Source: Macquaria australasica (lineage: Eukaryota > Chordata > Actinopteri > Centrarchiformes > Percichthyidae). Taken from it: a stretch of 64,000 nucleotides of DNA. The translations under genes and the position numbers were made by a program. This document shows positions 38,925 to 50,640 of the stretch, one piece after another; positions within the stretch are counted from its first letter, which is position 1, and every line of letters starts with the position of its first letter. The notes under the pieces are model-generated. The model was not told where the DNA came from. It was given only the letters and a program-made list of their open reading frames with translations, and ran no database searches. Location: positions 536,001 to 600,000 of the forward strand of contig SEMN01000032.1 in the NCBI GenBank assembly GCA_005408345.1. The letters run 5' to 3'.

Positions 38925-41197
38925 TTATTGTGCCCAAATATGGAATATAACATTTTTTGTCACTTTAGTAAACAAAAATATAGACATTTTACTAGTTGGT
39001 GTAGTTTTAGACAAAGTGCACAAATATCAGTCTTGTGTGCATCTCTACTCAGAAAACATGGGGACAAGAATTTCAATGTTGCCTGAAAAATAAATTAAAC
39101 ATAAAAGGGGACATCATCTTCCTGTGTAACATGTTTGGGGTGCTGCTCATTTATATTTTGGGAGCAGCATACAATATTTGTGCTTTGGGACTTTGCACCG
39201 CCCACACAACAACAGTTTCCTCCTAGGAGAACAGAGGATTGGCCGTTATTGAAGCCTGCAGTGCTGCAGTAGGATTGCTAACCATTGCAATATTCATGCA
39301 AATTTGACAGTATCCATTCATATTTTTCTGTTGTGGAATAAAATACAACTTGCATACTTGCCACTAAATGAATGGGTACTTGTCTTAGCTAAATTTCTTG
39401 ATTGCCATCACTCACTGCCAACCGTGTGCTGCCTCAGCACATAATGACATGAATGATGTGTGTGGGCAAATAGAGGAATGGTGATGATGGAATTTCAGCC
39501 TGTCTATCTAACATATGTAACTAGACAAAAGTAATGCAGTGTAATCCCATTTCTGTGTAAACAGACCTTACCACCCCCCTACCCAGAATGGCACATTGAT
39601 GGCCAGCCAGGATAAGATACCTTTTCTTGCCAACCAAAACTATGTAAGGCTGTCAAAACCCACCTCTGCATCCATGACTCGACAGTGACTATGTAGGTCA
39701 ACATCCTCTGACAGGCTCTATATGCTTAGGAGGTGTAGCTGCACATTGCAGATGAAGCTCATGCACCGAAAGACAGACACACACACACCTCAACTATTAA
39801 AGGCTAAACACAGTCAGGACAGGTACAGAAAGAAGTCATGAGCATCTGAGCACTCTGAAGCAAGTGATTTGGCTCTACAGCATCGTAAACGACGAAGATG
39901 CAACAACATCACACAGCTCACTTTAGTTCACTACGGACTACAGTAAAACAAAGTTAGGAGTTAGCATCCCAGACTCTCCCAAGATAGAAACCCTGCAGAA
40001 CACTCGAGTTCTGGGGAAAGACACAAATCCACTTTGAACACAAAATGATGCTATGATTAAAACTCACAACATACATAAACATATATTCCAGAAGATCCGT
40101 GACTCATTCAGAGGCATGACAGGTAATAACACAGACAGATTTCAGCACTCACTCTAGCGCCTATACATTGGCAGGTTCATAAACGTAAGAAGAATTATTT
40201 AGCATGAGAAAGAGCCACAATGCACTGGCCATAAGGTAGGAGTCCCTAATTACTGCCTTGTGGGGCCTTGCTTATCATCAGCAGCAATTTTTGTGTGGCA
40301 AATATTCCCACAATAGCCTTTGATGTAATTACTTTCCAAACAGCTCCCCTCTAGCCAATATCCTGTTCAAAATTCATGGCTTGGCTTGTTTGCAACGTCA
40401 CTGGAACACACACGTTTTTCATTTGTTGCCCTGTAGAGAACAGAGACGCTGCAGCTCCACTGGCGCCAGGAAGCGAACCAAACTATATTCGCCACTACGG
40501 CAGAGAGTAAACAGGCCAAGTACAGACTACTGAAAGCACACTAGAAAAACAGCGATTCATAAATAAAAACATGTTGTTATGGCCAATTTTTGACTTAGTG
40601 AGGAAGCAATGTAAGGTGGAAGTAAGGATGTAGCTCCTCTGAGAAGTGGAAGCAAACCAACAAACCTGCAGTGAGCTTCATTACCAGAACACAGTGCAAA
40701 CAGAGGACAGCACAACAGCTCGCCTCCCATCTACTGTTCTGTCTCCAAACTGTGTTGAAGGATAGCTCTAGTCACTTTTTAAAAAAATTTGAACTTGTTT
40801 TCTGTCATATGCCACAAGGAAATCAGTATAACTGAAATATTTCCATAATTTGTTGGAGCCACAGTGAGAGTCAAAGATATTTATATGAAAGCGCAGCACA
40901 AATTTGCCCTACACCTTTACTTCAATTTGTGTGTGATCTGTGTAACCAACAACTGGGATTGCAAATATAAGCACGTTCTTTGAACCGAGTAGAACTTCAA
41001 AGGTGAAGTTTGGTGGTGGATCATTGAGCTCAGAAAATAATGAAAAATGTTCAATAAATTAAAAATAAGTCAGCAAGTATACTTTAGCAAAGACCATTAT
41101 GTGGGCATTTCAATTACAATTGTAATAACATTTAAATAGAGAAAGCCTTGAAAAATCAAATGCACTGAATTAAACTCTAAAGAAGTGACAGAGACTG

Positions 41198-41263
41198 AAA
41201 AAAGTGCCCTGAGATAAATAAATTTGTTATCATATGGCGCTATATAAATAAAACTGAATTGAA
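41198..41263 (+). mobile_element. Isolated L2 LINE 3' tail (about 66 bp)
   Basis: It repeats the final part of the LINE at 2253-2315: AAAAAGTGCCCTGAGATAA, then TTTGTTAT, ATATGGCGCTATATAAATAA and AACTGAATTGAA. It differs by a four-base insertion and one substitution. It is either a severely 5'-truncated L2 insertion or the tail of a SINE that borrows the L2 3' end. No tRNA-like A/B boxes were noticed upstream, so simple truncation is favoured. Confidence 0.85.
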
Positions 41264-42599
41264 AGTAAACACAAAAGAAAAGTTATAGCATCTGTTGCCT
41301 ACCTTATTAAAAGATCACTGCTAGTGCGTTAGCAGCTCAGTGAATGTCAAATTTGAATTTAAGTTTAGTTGCCAACCAGCCATGACTCTCCATCCTTTCT
41401 TTCTTTGGAGTTATAAAATCATGAGGTGCAGTATTGTAGTGCTGTCGTATTCTTTCTTAGAGGCTTCCCTGCACACTTTTTTGTGGTTTCCCCACCCTTT
41501 GTTTGTTGTCATTGACATTTCTATAGAATATAGCTTCTTTAAAATGTTTCCTCTCCACCACACCAAACCACCTTACTTTTAATATACCTGTGAAAATCTG
41601 CAACAGTTTTTGTAAAGGCAGAGAATTCATGACAGGTAAGCTGAACTTCTAGGCCGGTGTGCCTGTTTGATAAATAACACACGTCTCCAGGAGCAGAATA
41701 TGAGGATCAAAATGCTTAGTAAATTAAGCTTAGAGGCTTTAAAAGCACTCTAAATCATGTCCTTGTCATCACAATGGCACTTTGTAAGAGGAGTGAACTC
41801 AGGGGAAAAAAAACATTGTGGGCAGTTGTTGGAGTTCAACATGCAGAAGCCATAACACATGGTCACGTGTCAGCATTGTCATGTGAAAAAATTGTGATTC
41901 AAATAAAAACTCTTTCTGTGCCTCTTTGTTAAGTCACAGCACGCCACGTTTATTGTGTTTCAAGAAATGAAGTGAAATAGTGAGATGTGCCTTTTGAAAA
42001 GTTCCTCCAGTCACGTGCTGTTTATAGAGAAATGAATCAAAACCAAACAAGCCTCATTGTAATGTAAAATAACCTGTTTTGGGTGGCCTTTCGTCCCATT
42101 TCATGGACTATTGCAACTTTATTGGTGACCAAAGTGTTGTCGTTGACCTTGACAAAAGTGCACAATCCAATTTTACTTCTAGCTTCGAAACGGCCAAAAT
42201 GATCATTTTAAAACAGCCAGACATCATTTTGCCTAATAGAACACATTATCAAATTGCAATAGCCAGAGTTTGTTTTGTCTTATAGAGGGTCGTCATGTCC
42301 TTCTGCGTATTTGCAGTCACACACTTTGAAATAAAGATCACAAACTATAGGTTTTCAAATGAATGTGACCTTTAAACTGCATGTGTGTCAATGCTTTCAC
42401 AGATGCATCACCATTTTCATAATGACTTGATGAAATCTGCTTCAAAAGGACCCTTACATATTTGGGGTGGGGTGGAAAGGGGGAATGCATTTCTGCTCAT
42501 GTAACCTGACAAATTGTGCTTCAAGGTTTCTATTTATATCTTTCTCATCTCACAGGGATGGTAGAATCTTCCCAATTCCCTTGCCGTTTGCCAGAGGCT

Positions 42600-42745
42600 T
42601 AGTGTGACATATTGCTAATCTGGTTATTATGCAATTTATCAGCCGTCTCTCTTTTACAGCCGTGCATGGATATTATGCAGGTTTCTTATGAGCCTAACTG
42701 CAATAACACTGCAAGGAGCTAATGAGCAGCCGCTACTACTGTGGT
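42600..42745. promoter_or_regulatory. Candidate conserved non-coding element (weak)
   Basis: The octamer-like motif ATTATGCA occurs twice (42626-42633 and 42672-42679), 46 bases apart, in repeat-free sequence that also has GCTAATC and GCTAATGAG. This is consistent with POU/homeodomain binding sites, by inference only. Confidence 0.2.
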
Positions 42746-43059
42746 AATACATCTCAAGTCACTTCAGGGTATTCTTGTTGCAACAACTTGTTAGTCTAAG
42801 TCACTCCATTAAACTAACCAAATTATTTTTTTGCTAATGATATAGAGAGCCTCTCAGGCTGGAACCAATGGATTGTGACCAAAACAAGAGAGGAAGAAGT
42901 CATCAGAGTCCACTGTTTGACAGCAAAGACTTCAGGAAAGAGAAGTTACAGACCTCGCTGCAGACCAAAAGACTCAAATAACTGGTACCCTGAATTGATG
43001 CAAGGGATCAGGCATCTCAGCAAGGATTCATTATTGCCTCTGGCGTCTTTCTACATTTG

Positions 43060-43340
43060 AGGTATGGCCACAGCCACGAGGGGAAGCTGTTTTTGCAATG
43101 TGAGCGCGGCTTGATATGGATGACAGATTGAGAGTGGCCCGAAGCAAACATCATCGTGAGCCTTAGATGGTCATCCTTTTCAGCAGGGGCTGCGTTTTTG
43201 CGCCATCAGCTAATTAAGGGTGGCCTGTCATTAAAGACGCGTAAATCAGACCTTAATGTGACTCAAGAGTCTTGGTTGAGACACCGGGCAGGAAGAATGT
43301 GGTCCTCTGATTTAATGGGCCCTGAGCTGAAGGGGATATA
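43060..43340. promoter_or_regulatory. Candidate conserved non-coding element (weak)
   Basis: A repeat-free, moderately GC-rich block around GCCATCAGCTAATTAAGG (43203-43220), followed by TGTCATTAAAGACGCG. Its composition differs from the AT-rich flanks. Function is inferred from motif content only. Confidence 0.2.
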
Positions 43341-44795
43341 AGTCTTGATAATGATGGCCAAGTACAGTGTATTGATCACCGCTCCCTCTGGTGTCTATGT
43401 GGGTTAAAGCAGCCAGGACGGAAATGGAACTGGGATTTCTCAACTGTGTAGAGCAAGCTTACACACAGGCAAGGTGGTCAAAATAACTTGACTAATGTGT
43501 TTGTATAAGACCACTCCGGTTCACTTTGTCATTTCTACAAGATGCCCACTCATTTGTCCATCTGGCAATAACTGTAACAAAAAAGTCAATTCTGTAGGGC
43601 TTTTGGTAATAGATTGTTCTTGTTACATAAAAGTGCTTTCTTTCCAGGGGAAAAAAAAATAACTTTGGCACACTTGCAGAAGACAACTGTCATGGAAACA
43701 TAAGTACCTAAAGGACTGCATTCTTTGTAAGTAGGTCTATGATTTGTAACTCTTTAATTGTCAAAAGGATTAACATTCACACACGGTGGATGCCAAGCAC
43801 TGAATTAATGGTAAACTCTTCAATGTGCAGACCAACTCCGTTCTACACACAATTCCCTTCCCTGTCACCAGTCTTTCATGAGAGTGCTAAATGCTGGCAG
43901 AGGCTGCACTGGGAAATTAGACAGTTAGAGACAGTTAGGGCTTCCTCTAATTACAAGACAACAGCGGAAAAAGTTTGACAGTGGTTTGGCATTTTGCATT
44001 CCCATCATTATTGTAATGAAACATTAAATATTTATCATATACGATTCAGGGGGGGAATCATTCCGCCCAGTGTCATTAAGATTTTGGTTAATTATCATGG
44101 CCCATTGGGTCCAGCACCTCCTGCAATGTGAGTGCAACTACCCTCCGTCCATTATCCACTATGTAATTATCAACTCACTCTGTTTAGCCATCAACACAGC
44201 ATTTGCTCTTGGAAACATGTTCATAATCACCTCAAGATGTTGATTTGGCAAATGCTGTTAATGGATAGCTCCTGTTGGTTTACAGGGATAGAAATCAAAA
44301 GGCATTTATGGAGACACTTGGGAGTGCTATCTACAATTACCTGCTCCTGCAGTTCCCAACTCACACAGTGTTTTCAAAACTGTTTCCCACAGTATTTTCA
44401 TCACACAGTACTTTAAATTAAAAGTACAATGATAATGTCCCATCTTGGTGAAATGTTTGGCAAGCTACTGTCTGTCAAGTATCTTTCAAAAGTGAATTTC
44501 TCTACAGTACTTCATGATTCTTCATGATTCTCACATCACAAAAAATATGTCTCTGGAACTTCAAAATATTCCATAGAGTCAGGAAATCTATCACTCAAAC
44601 ACAACATTCCCCGGAAAAATCTAATGAAAACAGCCTACCGGACAAGACTGGAGCAAACCTTGGACAGGTCTTACTGAGAAGGAAACTTCCAACACAGTCC
44701 TGTCCTGGGTACAGTGTAATGGGCAGAAAATAATGGAAAGTCCCTTTAAGATAAGATTTTTGATAAAGCTCTAAAATGTGTAAAATTATGTTTAG

Positions 44796-44820
44796 ATATA
44801 TATATATATATATATATATT
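44796..44820. repeat. (TA)n microsatellite
   Basis: About twelve TA units. Confidence 0.92.
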
Positions 44821-45920
44821 ATCCATTTCCATTTTATCAAAAATAAAGTTCTGTCACTCTCTAGAAACATCGCATATTTTATACAGTCATGTAGCTAGGA
44901 ACATTCAATGTGTGCAGTAAGGTTTTTTTTTCTATCGTTGTTTTACACTGCTACACCTCCTGCTAAAATATTTTTATTTCTAGCAAAGGGTTTTACCACA
45001 GATGGTGTTACATTCATAGCGGGGCACTGGAAGTGACAGGCAGTGTCTGTTGTGGAACAATTGTCAGACAGCAGTTACACTCACCAGGGTCCAGCACATT
45101 TTCAAGGAGAAAAAGGAGATCGTGTCCCTGTCGAAATAAACAGCTTCAATCAATTTCCCCACACCGCCCGAGCACACAATAGGGAAGGACGGCATCATCG
45201 GCTGAGCCGTCATATAAAAATAGTATCATTAATCATCCACTACTTTTAGCTAACTTGCAAGTGTCATATTTTGGTAGCCAGCTTACTTATTTGCGAGTGC
45301 TTACTTATCATGTTTAGCGGTGGCCTAGCTACGAAGATCTTGGCTACACCAGGTGCAATTTAACATGACTATATGAAGTCATCTTCACTCCACAGCTCAG
45401 CAAGGACGCTTCAGTTAACTAAAGGTACAGTAACGTTATACAAAACCTGATAATTAGCCGTGAACTTCACTAACGCGTCCTGTCACCTGTCTCTCATTTG
45501 CATTGAAGGTCAAAGGACACTGCCCAGCGTGCAACCTCCTCCTCTGATTGGCCATAGGAAACATCAGTTTAATAAGTGGATGAATGTTTTAAACAAACTC
45601 GCTCTAAAAAGTGCAGAATAGTGTTTCCATGAGGGTTTATGAATTTAGGAGGAAACTGACAGTTTGGCAAATTAAGATGTTAGTGAAATTTTGTACTTGA
45701 CATATAGCCTACAAGAGTGTACATACAAATGTGTAAATGTCAATTAGGTTAACTGTTAACACATTTTTGATCACTCAATGAATTCAAATTTGTGACTATT
45801 TGAAGACATGCAGGCTAAATATGTTTTGCAACATATTCACTCCACAGAGTTTACTGACCTTAAAGTTAGAATGTATAACTTCTTACATGTCCAAACTAAC
45901 TGTACTGAAAATATCAGGCT

Positions 45921-46045
45921 GACACATTGCTAGAAATTGTGGGCCCAATGAGAACAACTCACTCTGGGCCCCTAAAACTGTAAAATATCTAAAGTACAAT
46001 CATGGCATATTCCACGGCCCCCGCACAGCTCTGCACCCCCGGATC
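45921..46045. repeat. Eroded dispersed repeat (GGGCCC-rich)
   Basis: The blocks GCTAGAAATTGTGGGCCCA, CTCTGGGCCCCTAAAACT and CACGGCCCCCGCACAGCTCT resemble a repeat I associate with perciform genomes. There is no coding capacity and the family is unassigned. Confidence 0.45.
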
Positions 46046-47477
46046 ACTTTGGCAAAGCAAAGCATCTTGTGTTGTACTTGTGAAGTTTTCCCGCCTCATT
46101 TAGTGAAACAAAAGCAGAAGAGGCAGGTTTGATTGAATCAAAAAAGTAAATCAAATTCACTTCACCCTGATAACAACCCACTCTTGTGGTATTCACAATT
46201 TCAAGAGCGTTTATTTTCTCACCGCTTCAAGTTTTCACGAGTTGTGATGTTGTAGAAGTTTGTCACATTTTTATTTTTATTTTTTATCTTTTCCTGCTCC
46301 TCACCATGATGTTGAAAATCCAAAGCATTAACCAGTTAATGGTACTCACAAGTTCCATTGAACAGCAGCATTCATCACAAACTTATCGAACACAAGGAAC
46401 ATCACAGGCTGATGATATAGTCCTGTAAAAGTATCCAAGGATAGAAGTTTTCTTTTAATGTCAGAAGACTCATTAAAAAAAACCCTCTTTGACTTCATCC
46501 TTGCATTTGGCTGTGAGCAAAACATTTCTGTGGAAGTTTGAATAAATAATAAAATGATTTGGCTAGATCTGTCGGTGGAAAAATTAAGATTCATGAACAT
46601 ATTTCTACATCACAGAGCTAGAGGCTGTCATATGGCTGAGAAATATTTCTTTCAGGCCCCTAGTGTGTCCAGTGATTACAAACAGTAGGAAGAAGGATTG
46701 AACGCAGCAGTACTTTCCTTTGCCTCATGCCTCTTCTCCTGCTGAGATGCATCTGCAAGTGTGTGGGTGGGTGCTGAGTTTTCACATAACATGTTGCCCG
46801 TCATGTGCATTAACTGCCAGGTGTTAATTACTTGTTTTGCTCGTGAGTCCCTGCATAGCTCTTCACTTTCTGTGACTCCTGACAGTGGATTAGGCCCGAT
46901 CAGATGTGAGCAATCCTTCCATCTCCTTTTTCAAATTCCCCAGTCAATTACCAAGAAGCTGCAGGTCACATGACCTGCCCTGATCACAAATGGCATATTT
47001 GGCCATCTGTCACATCTCCTGCTTATGTCATTTAAAGTATCGAGCATCACATGTGTTATATTAAAAATGATTAAAAAATAAAATGTGATTTTCTTTAGTG
47101 GGCACACTGCCTGACATGCCAAATCTCATACAGTAAACATGCATGTCAGTTATGAGTAAAGAGGTTTCCTTTCATGACTGGAGGTCGACAAACCACAAAC
47201 TACATTACCACAGCTCTGCTAACTGCACAAGAGACAGACTTGTGGCATTAATTCCTCCTTAAAATAGTTCTGATGGTTTATTTAGGCTTAATGTAGGCAT
47301 AATTAAAGCAAAAGTGTCTGGCTATTGAATGCGCTACAGTGGCTTGGTGGAAAAGGATACATGCATTGTCTTGAATCTGACATAACAACCTTTGTCATAT
47401 AGTATGGGTTTCCCCCCTTTCTGTTCTTTTTGCTCATTCTCCACTATATTGTCTTATACTGCTGACATGCTATAAGA

Positions 47478-47530
47478 ATTTAAAATAATAGTTCAGCATT
47501 TTGGGAAATACACTTATTTGCTTTATTGTA
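47478..47530 (+). repeat. Fragment of a common fish repeat
   Basis: AATAGTTCAGCATTTTGGGAAATACACTTATTTGC matches the reverse complement of 62415-62452 (about 80% by eye). This shows two copies in opposite orientation. Only the first part of the repeat is preserved here. No coding capacity. Confidence 0.65.
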
Positions 47531-49585
47531 TCCTTGTATTTAGTATGGCAGTGGCTCAACCTGTCAGCATTCATTTATCAAGAATGAATCAAATATGCAC
47601 CAAACACACTTTTTTGTGTGTGGTAGCTTTACTGCAATTTGCAGCTGGGCAATATTTAAATACATGTAGGCTAAAGGGGTGTCATTAGTAGTTTCACCAG
47701 TCCCCACAGAAAAGGACTGGACTCATTTCATCACCAAACACAGCTGTCAACGTCCAATAAAAATAGCGAAAAGAGATACAGTCCTCAACATAAAACTTAA
47801 ATGACTTCACTTTTATTATTTCTCCAGCTATTCATAGAGGATGGGGTCATGGAGATGAATGCCAATGAACAGCTGTGTTTATTCATTATTCTTATCCAGA
47901 GTGATAATCCAAAGTTTATCTGATATGGATTGTGGAGAGCAGAGACACACCACAGGAAAGCATGGATCATTTGGCAGATACAGCAAGTAGCCCCGACACC
48001 CCCACCCCAACACACAGGGCTTAATCTTTTATTGAACAACCTGAAAAACACAAATGAGTTCGTGCATCTTTATTTGTAACATTCAAAGGGACCAATCATT
48101 ATCTTTTAATTACTAGTACCCAGTAGTGGGGCCCATTAAAGCAAAGTAATTAATCTAACACTTTGGCAAGAGAGGGGATCTGTTGTACAAACAGCAAGTT
48201 CACTGAAACTGGTTTGAGCTATAATATTTACACATGAAGAGGCACTGAATAACAATTTAATGGTGCAAGCAAGGACTAAAGTGGGGCAGCACAAAGAACT
48301 GAAAGTGCTCATGACATGTACACCACACAATAGTTTACCAGATACTATTTCTTTTTTGACATTTCCTTTTGTTTTCTGGCTTCAGTGCTGAGCAAAACAC
48401 CCCTGGCACAATGGCCAAAGATGAAAGAGCAAAATAAATCATTAAACAAAGTGCAGATATATTATGATCATACACAATGCCTTGTGTACTACACCTTTGT
48501 CTCATACAATATAAATACTATTTATATCCCTTGTTAACATATTAGTGTGTGCACTAACTATGTTGATGATTGATTAACATGTCAAATTAAATCACTGTCA
48601 AAGTAACATTAGCTGTGCTGATATTCCAAACAATCCAATTATCGCCATTAATTGAGTGAACCCACTCAGCTCTCAAGGACAACAGGAGACTCTTGATGAC
48701 CACAAAGATCTGATTTCACTGTCTGTAACCGCTGCCATCTTTGGTGTGGTTTCTAAAGATTAACAGTTCAATCAATTCACATTTTTAATACAGAAATGTC
48801 ACCCACCTTTGCAGCTCTACAGAGCTCTTAAGCATCTTTAAGCTCATTGTTCTGGTTGTACAAATTCCACCCTCATCAACCCCGTTTCCAGCAGCAACAG
48901 CAGCAGGAAAAAAAAGGTGCTGATAAATCTACCACTAGCTACCTTCTCAGCACCAAAAGGCAGACAGACAGGTCAAACATAACAAGATAAGGACCCAGGT
49001 ATTTTTCTTACAAACTGTTGGAGACCAGCAAAACCAGAGCTAAAAGTGAATATTAGATGGCCAGAAAGGTGAGTCCATATGAATGCTAATTTTCTAGTTT
49101 GCTGTTAGCCATAACAACATTTTCAGCTTGTTGGGGAGATCTTCTGTCCAAGTGGCCAAAAAAATGCTTAATGTTAATTAAAATTATGTCATGCTCAAAT
49201 GTTACTGTCCAGTGGAATATTTTAGCTTTCAGGAAGATGAATGAAAGAAACTATGGCAAAATTACATTTAAAAGCGGTATCAAAATAAATTACAATATAT
49301 TTGTTTAATTAACATGTACATATTAAATAATTATGGAATACAGTGATATCATTACTAGATAGCAAAACTGGAAGTGTGAGAAAAACAGGGCAACAATATA
49401 TTCTGAAGAATGAGTACTAACTGTATAATTTATTTTAAAATTACAATATGTTCAACATTCAAAAGCTTCTATGCTGGTAGCTGCAGTTTTTGCACATTTA
49501 TTGTACATTGTGGTGAGCAGACCATTGTCCGAAAATGAGACTTTTGGACCGAAGGGAATATGTCAGCTCCAGAACCTGCGTCCTA

Positions 49586-49587
<2 letters not shown>

Positions 49588-49637
<50 letters not shown>
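49588..49637. repeat. (TA)n microsatellite
   Basis: About 24 uninterrupted TA units. Confidence 0.95.
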
Positions 49638-49642
<5 letters not shown>

Positions 49643-49835
49643 ATTAATGGGCTGTTGTTTTGGGGAATGTCAAGAACTGAATGTGAAGAAATTATGTTCA
49701 TTAAGTGAAATACACAAAATGTTAATAACCAAACCAACCAAAATACAAGTTACTACTGAGGCAATATCTACAGTATTTTCTAAATCTGCAGTGGATTAAA
49801 AAAAAAAATTTCCAATATCATATTGCTGCTGCAGG

Positions 49836-49950
49836 ATCCATTTCCCATATTGGAAGTGGACATTGCAGTATCGATTTGCCATTTTAATACTGCACATCCA
49901 TTTTCTATATCAGTAATGGACATCTCAGTATCCGTTTCCCACGAAGGTAT
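49836..49950. repeat. 60-bp tandem duplication, about two copies
   Basis: ATCCATTTCCCATATTGGAAGTGGACAT at 49836 recurs as ATCCATTTTCTATATCAGTAATGGACAT at 49896, exactly 60 bases later. CAGTATCGATTTGCC is followed at the same offset by CAGTATCCGTTTCCC. Similarity is about 75% by eye, so the duplication is old. A further half unit may lie upstream near 49770. Confidence 0.7.
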
Positions 49951-50319
49951 GTGTTTTATCACAATCCTGTGATAATACATAGTCACATGGTTCATACTGT
50001 AAAACATTGAGTCATAGAACAGCTAGAACCAATCATGACACCATGGGACTTCTAGTCAATTTAAATAGATCATTATTATCCTCCATCACCATTTCTATCT
50101 CACTAAAATCATAAAATACTCAGGGACTGAGATTGCCCTTATATTCCTTCACTTTATGAGAAAAAAAACAAAAAACGAGTGCAACTAATTACACTGTTTT
50201 GCAAACTTTTTTTTTCTGGCTCAGGAAAAGAGAGACCATCATCACCAATGGAAGAAAACAACAATGTACGGCTCTAGAGGAAAATGGTTTGGAGATTTGA
50301 CAACCCTGTGGTAATTTGT

Positions 50320-50640
50320 CAGGGTCGTTCTCCATGAGCGTCTCTACATCGTCCCCTCACTTCATACAGGAAATGATTCATCTGCATCCAGGAGAGAAGC
50401 TGAGCGCCATTTCTAAATTACCTATGAGTTATCTCCTCAATAACTTCTAATCAGACAGATGCCGTTTCCTCCACTGTAAACAAAAGTAATTACAGTAGAT
50501 GTGATGGATGGAAAGAATAAGACAGCTTCTGCATGCTCAGGACCAGTCTGGGACTCTGTTGAGCAGAACACTTTAATTAGGGACGGCCTAGCCCAGCACA
50601 ACTGAATGAGTCTGACAAAGCACACGTTTCAGTTGCTAAA
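50320..50640. promoter_or_regulatory. Candidate conserved non-coding element (weak)
   Basis: Repeat-free block with AAATTACCTATGAG, AGTAATTACAG and CTTTAATTAGGG. It has balanced composition and no open frame of note. Regulatory function is inference. Confidence 0.2.

Larger units (their letters stand above)
38928..45920. other. Non-coding stretch with L2 tail copy and weak candidates
   Basis: No gene recognised over about 7 kb. It contains the isolated L2 tail (41198-41263), a TA run (44796-44820) and two weak candidate regulatory segments (42600-42745 and 43060-43340). Open frames are all under 100 codons and show no domain. Confidence 0.6.

Noticed and set aside
44340..44415. CACAGT(A/G)TTTTCA copies suggesting a repeat array
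   Set aside because: Only two or three short, irregularly spaced copies; no CRISPR-like spacing and a eukaryotic context.
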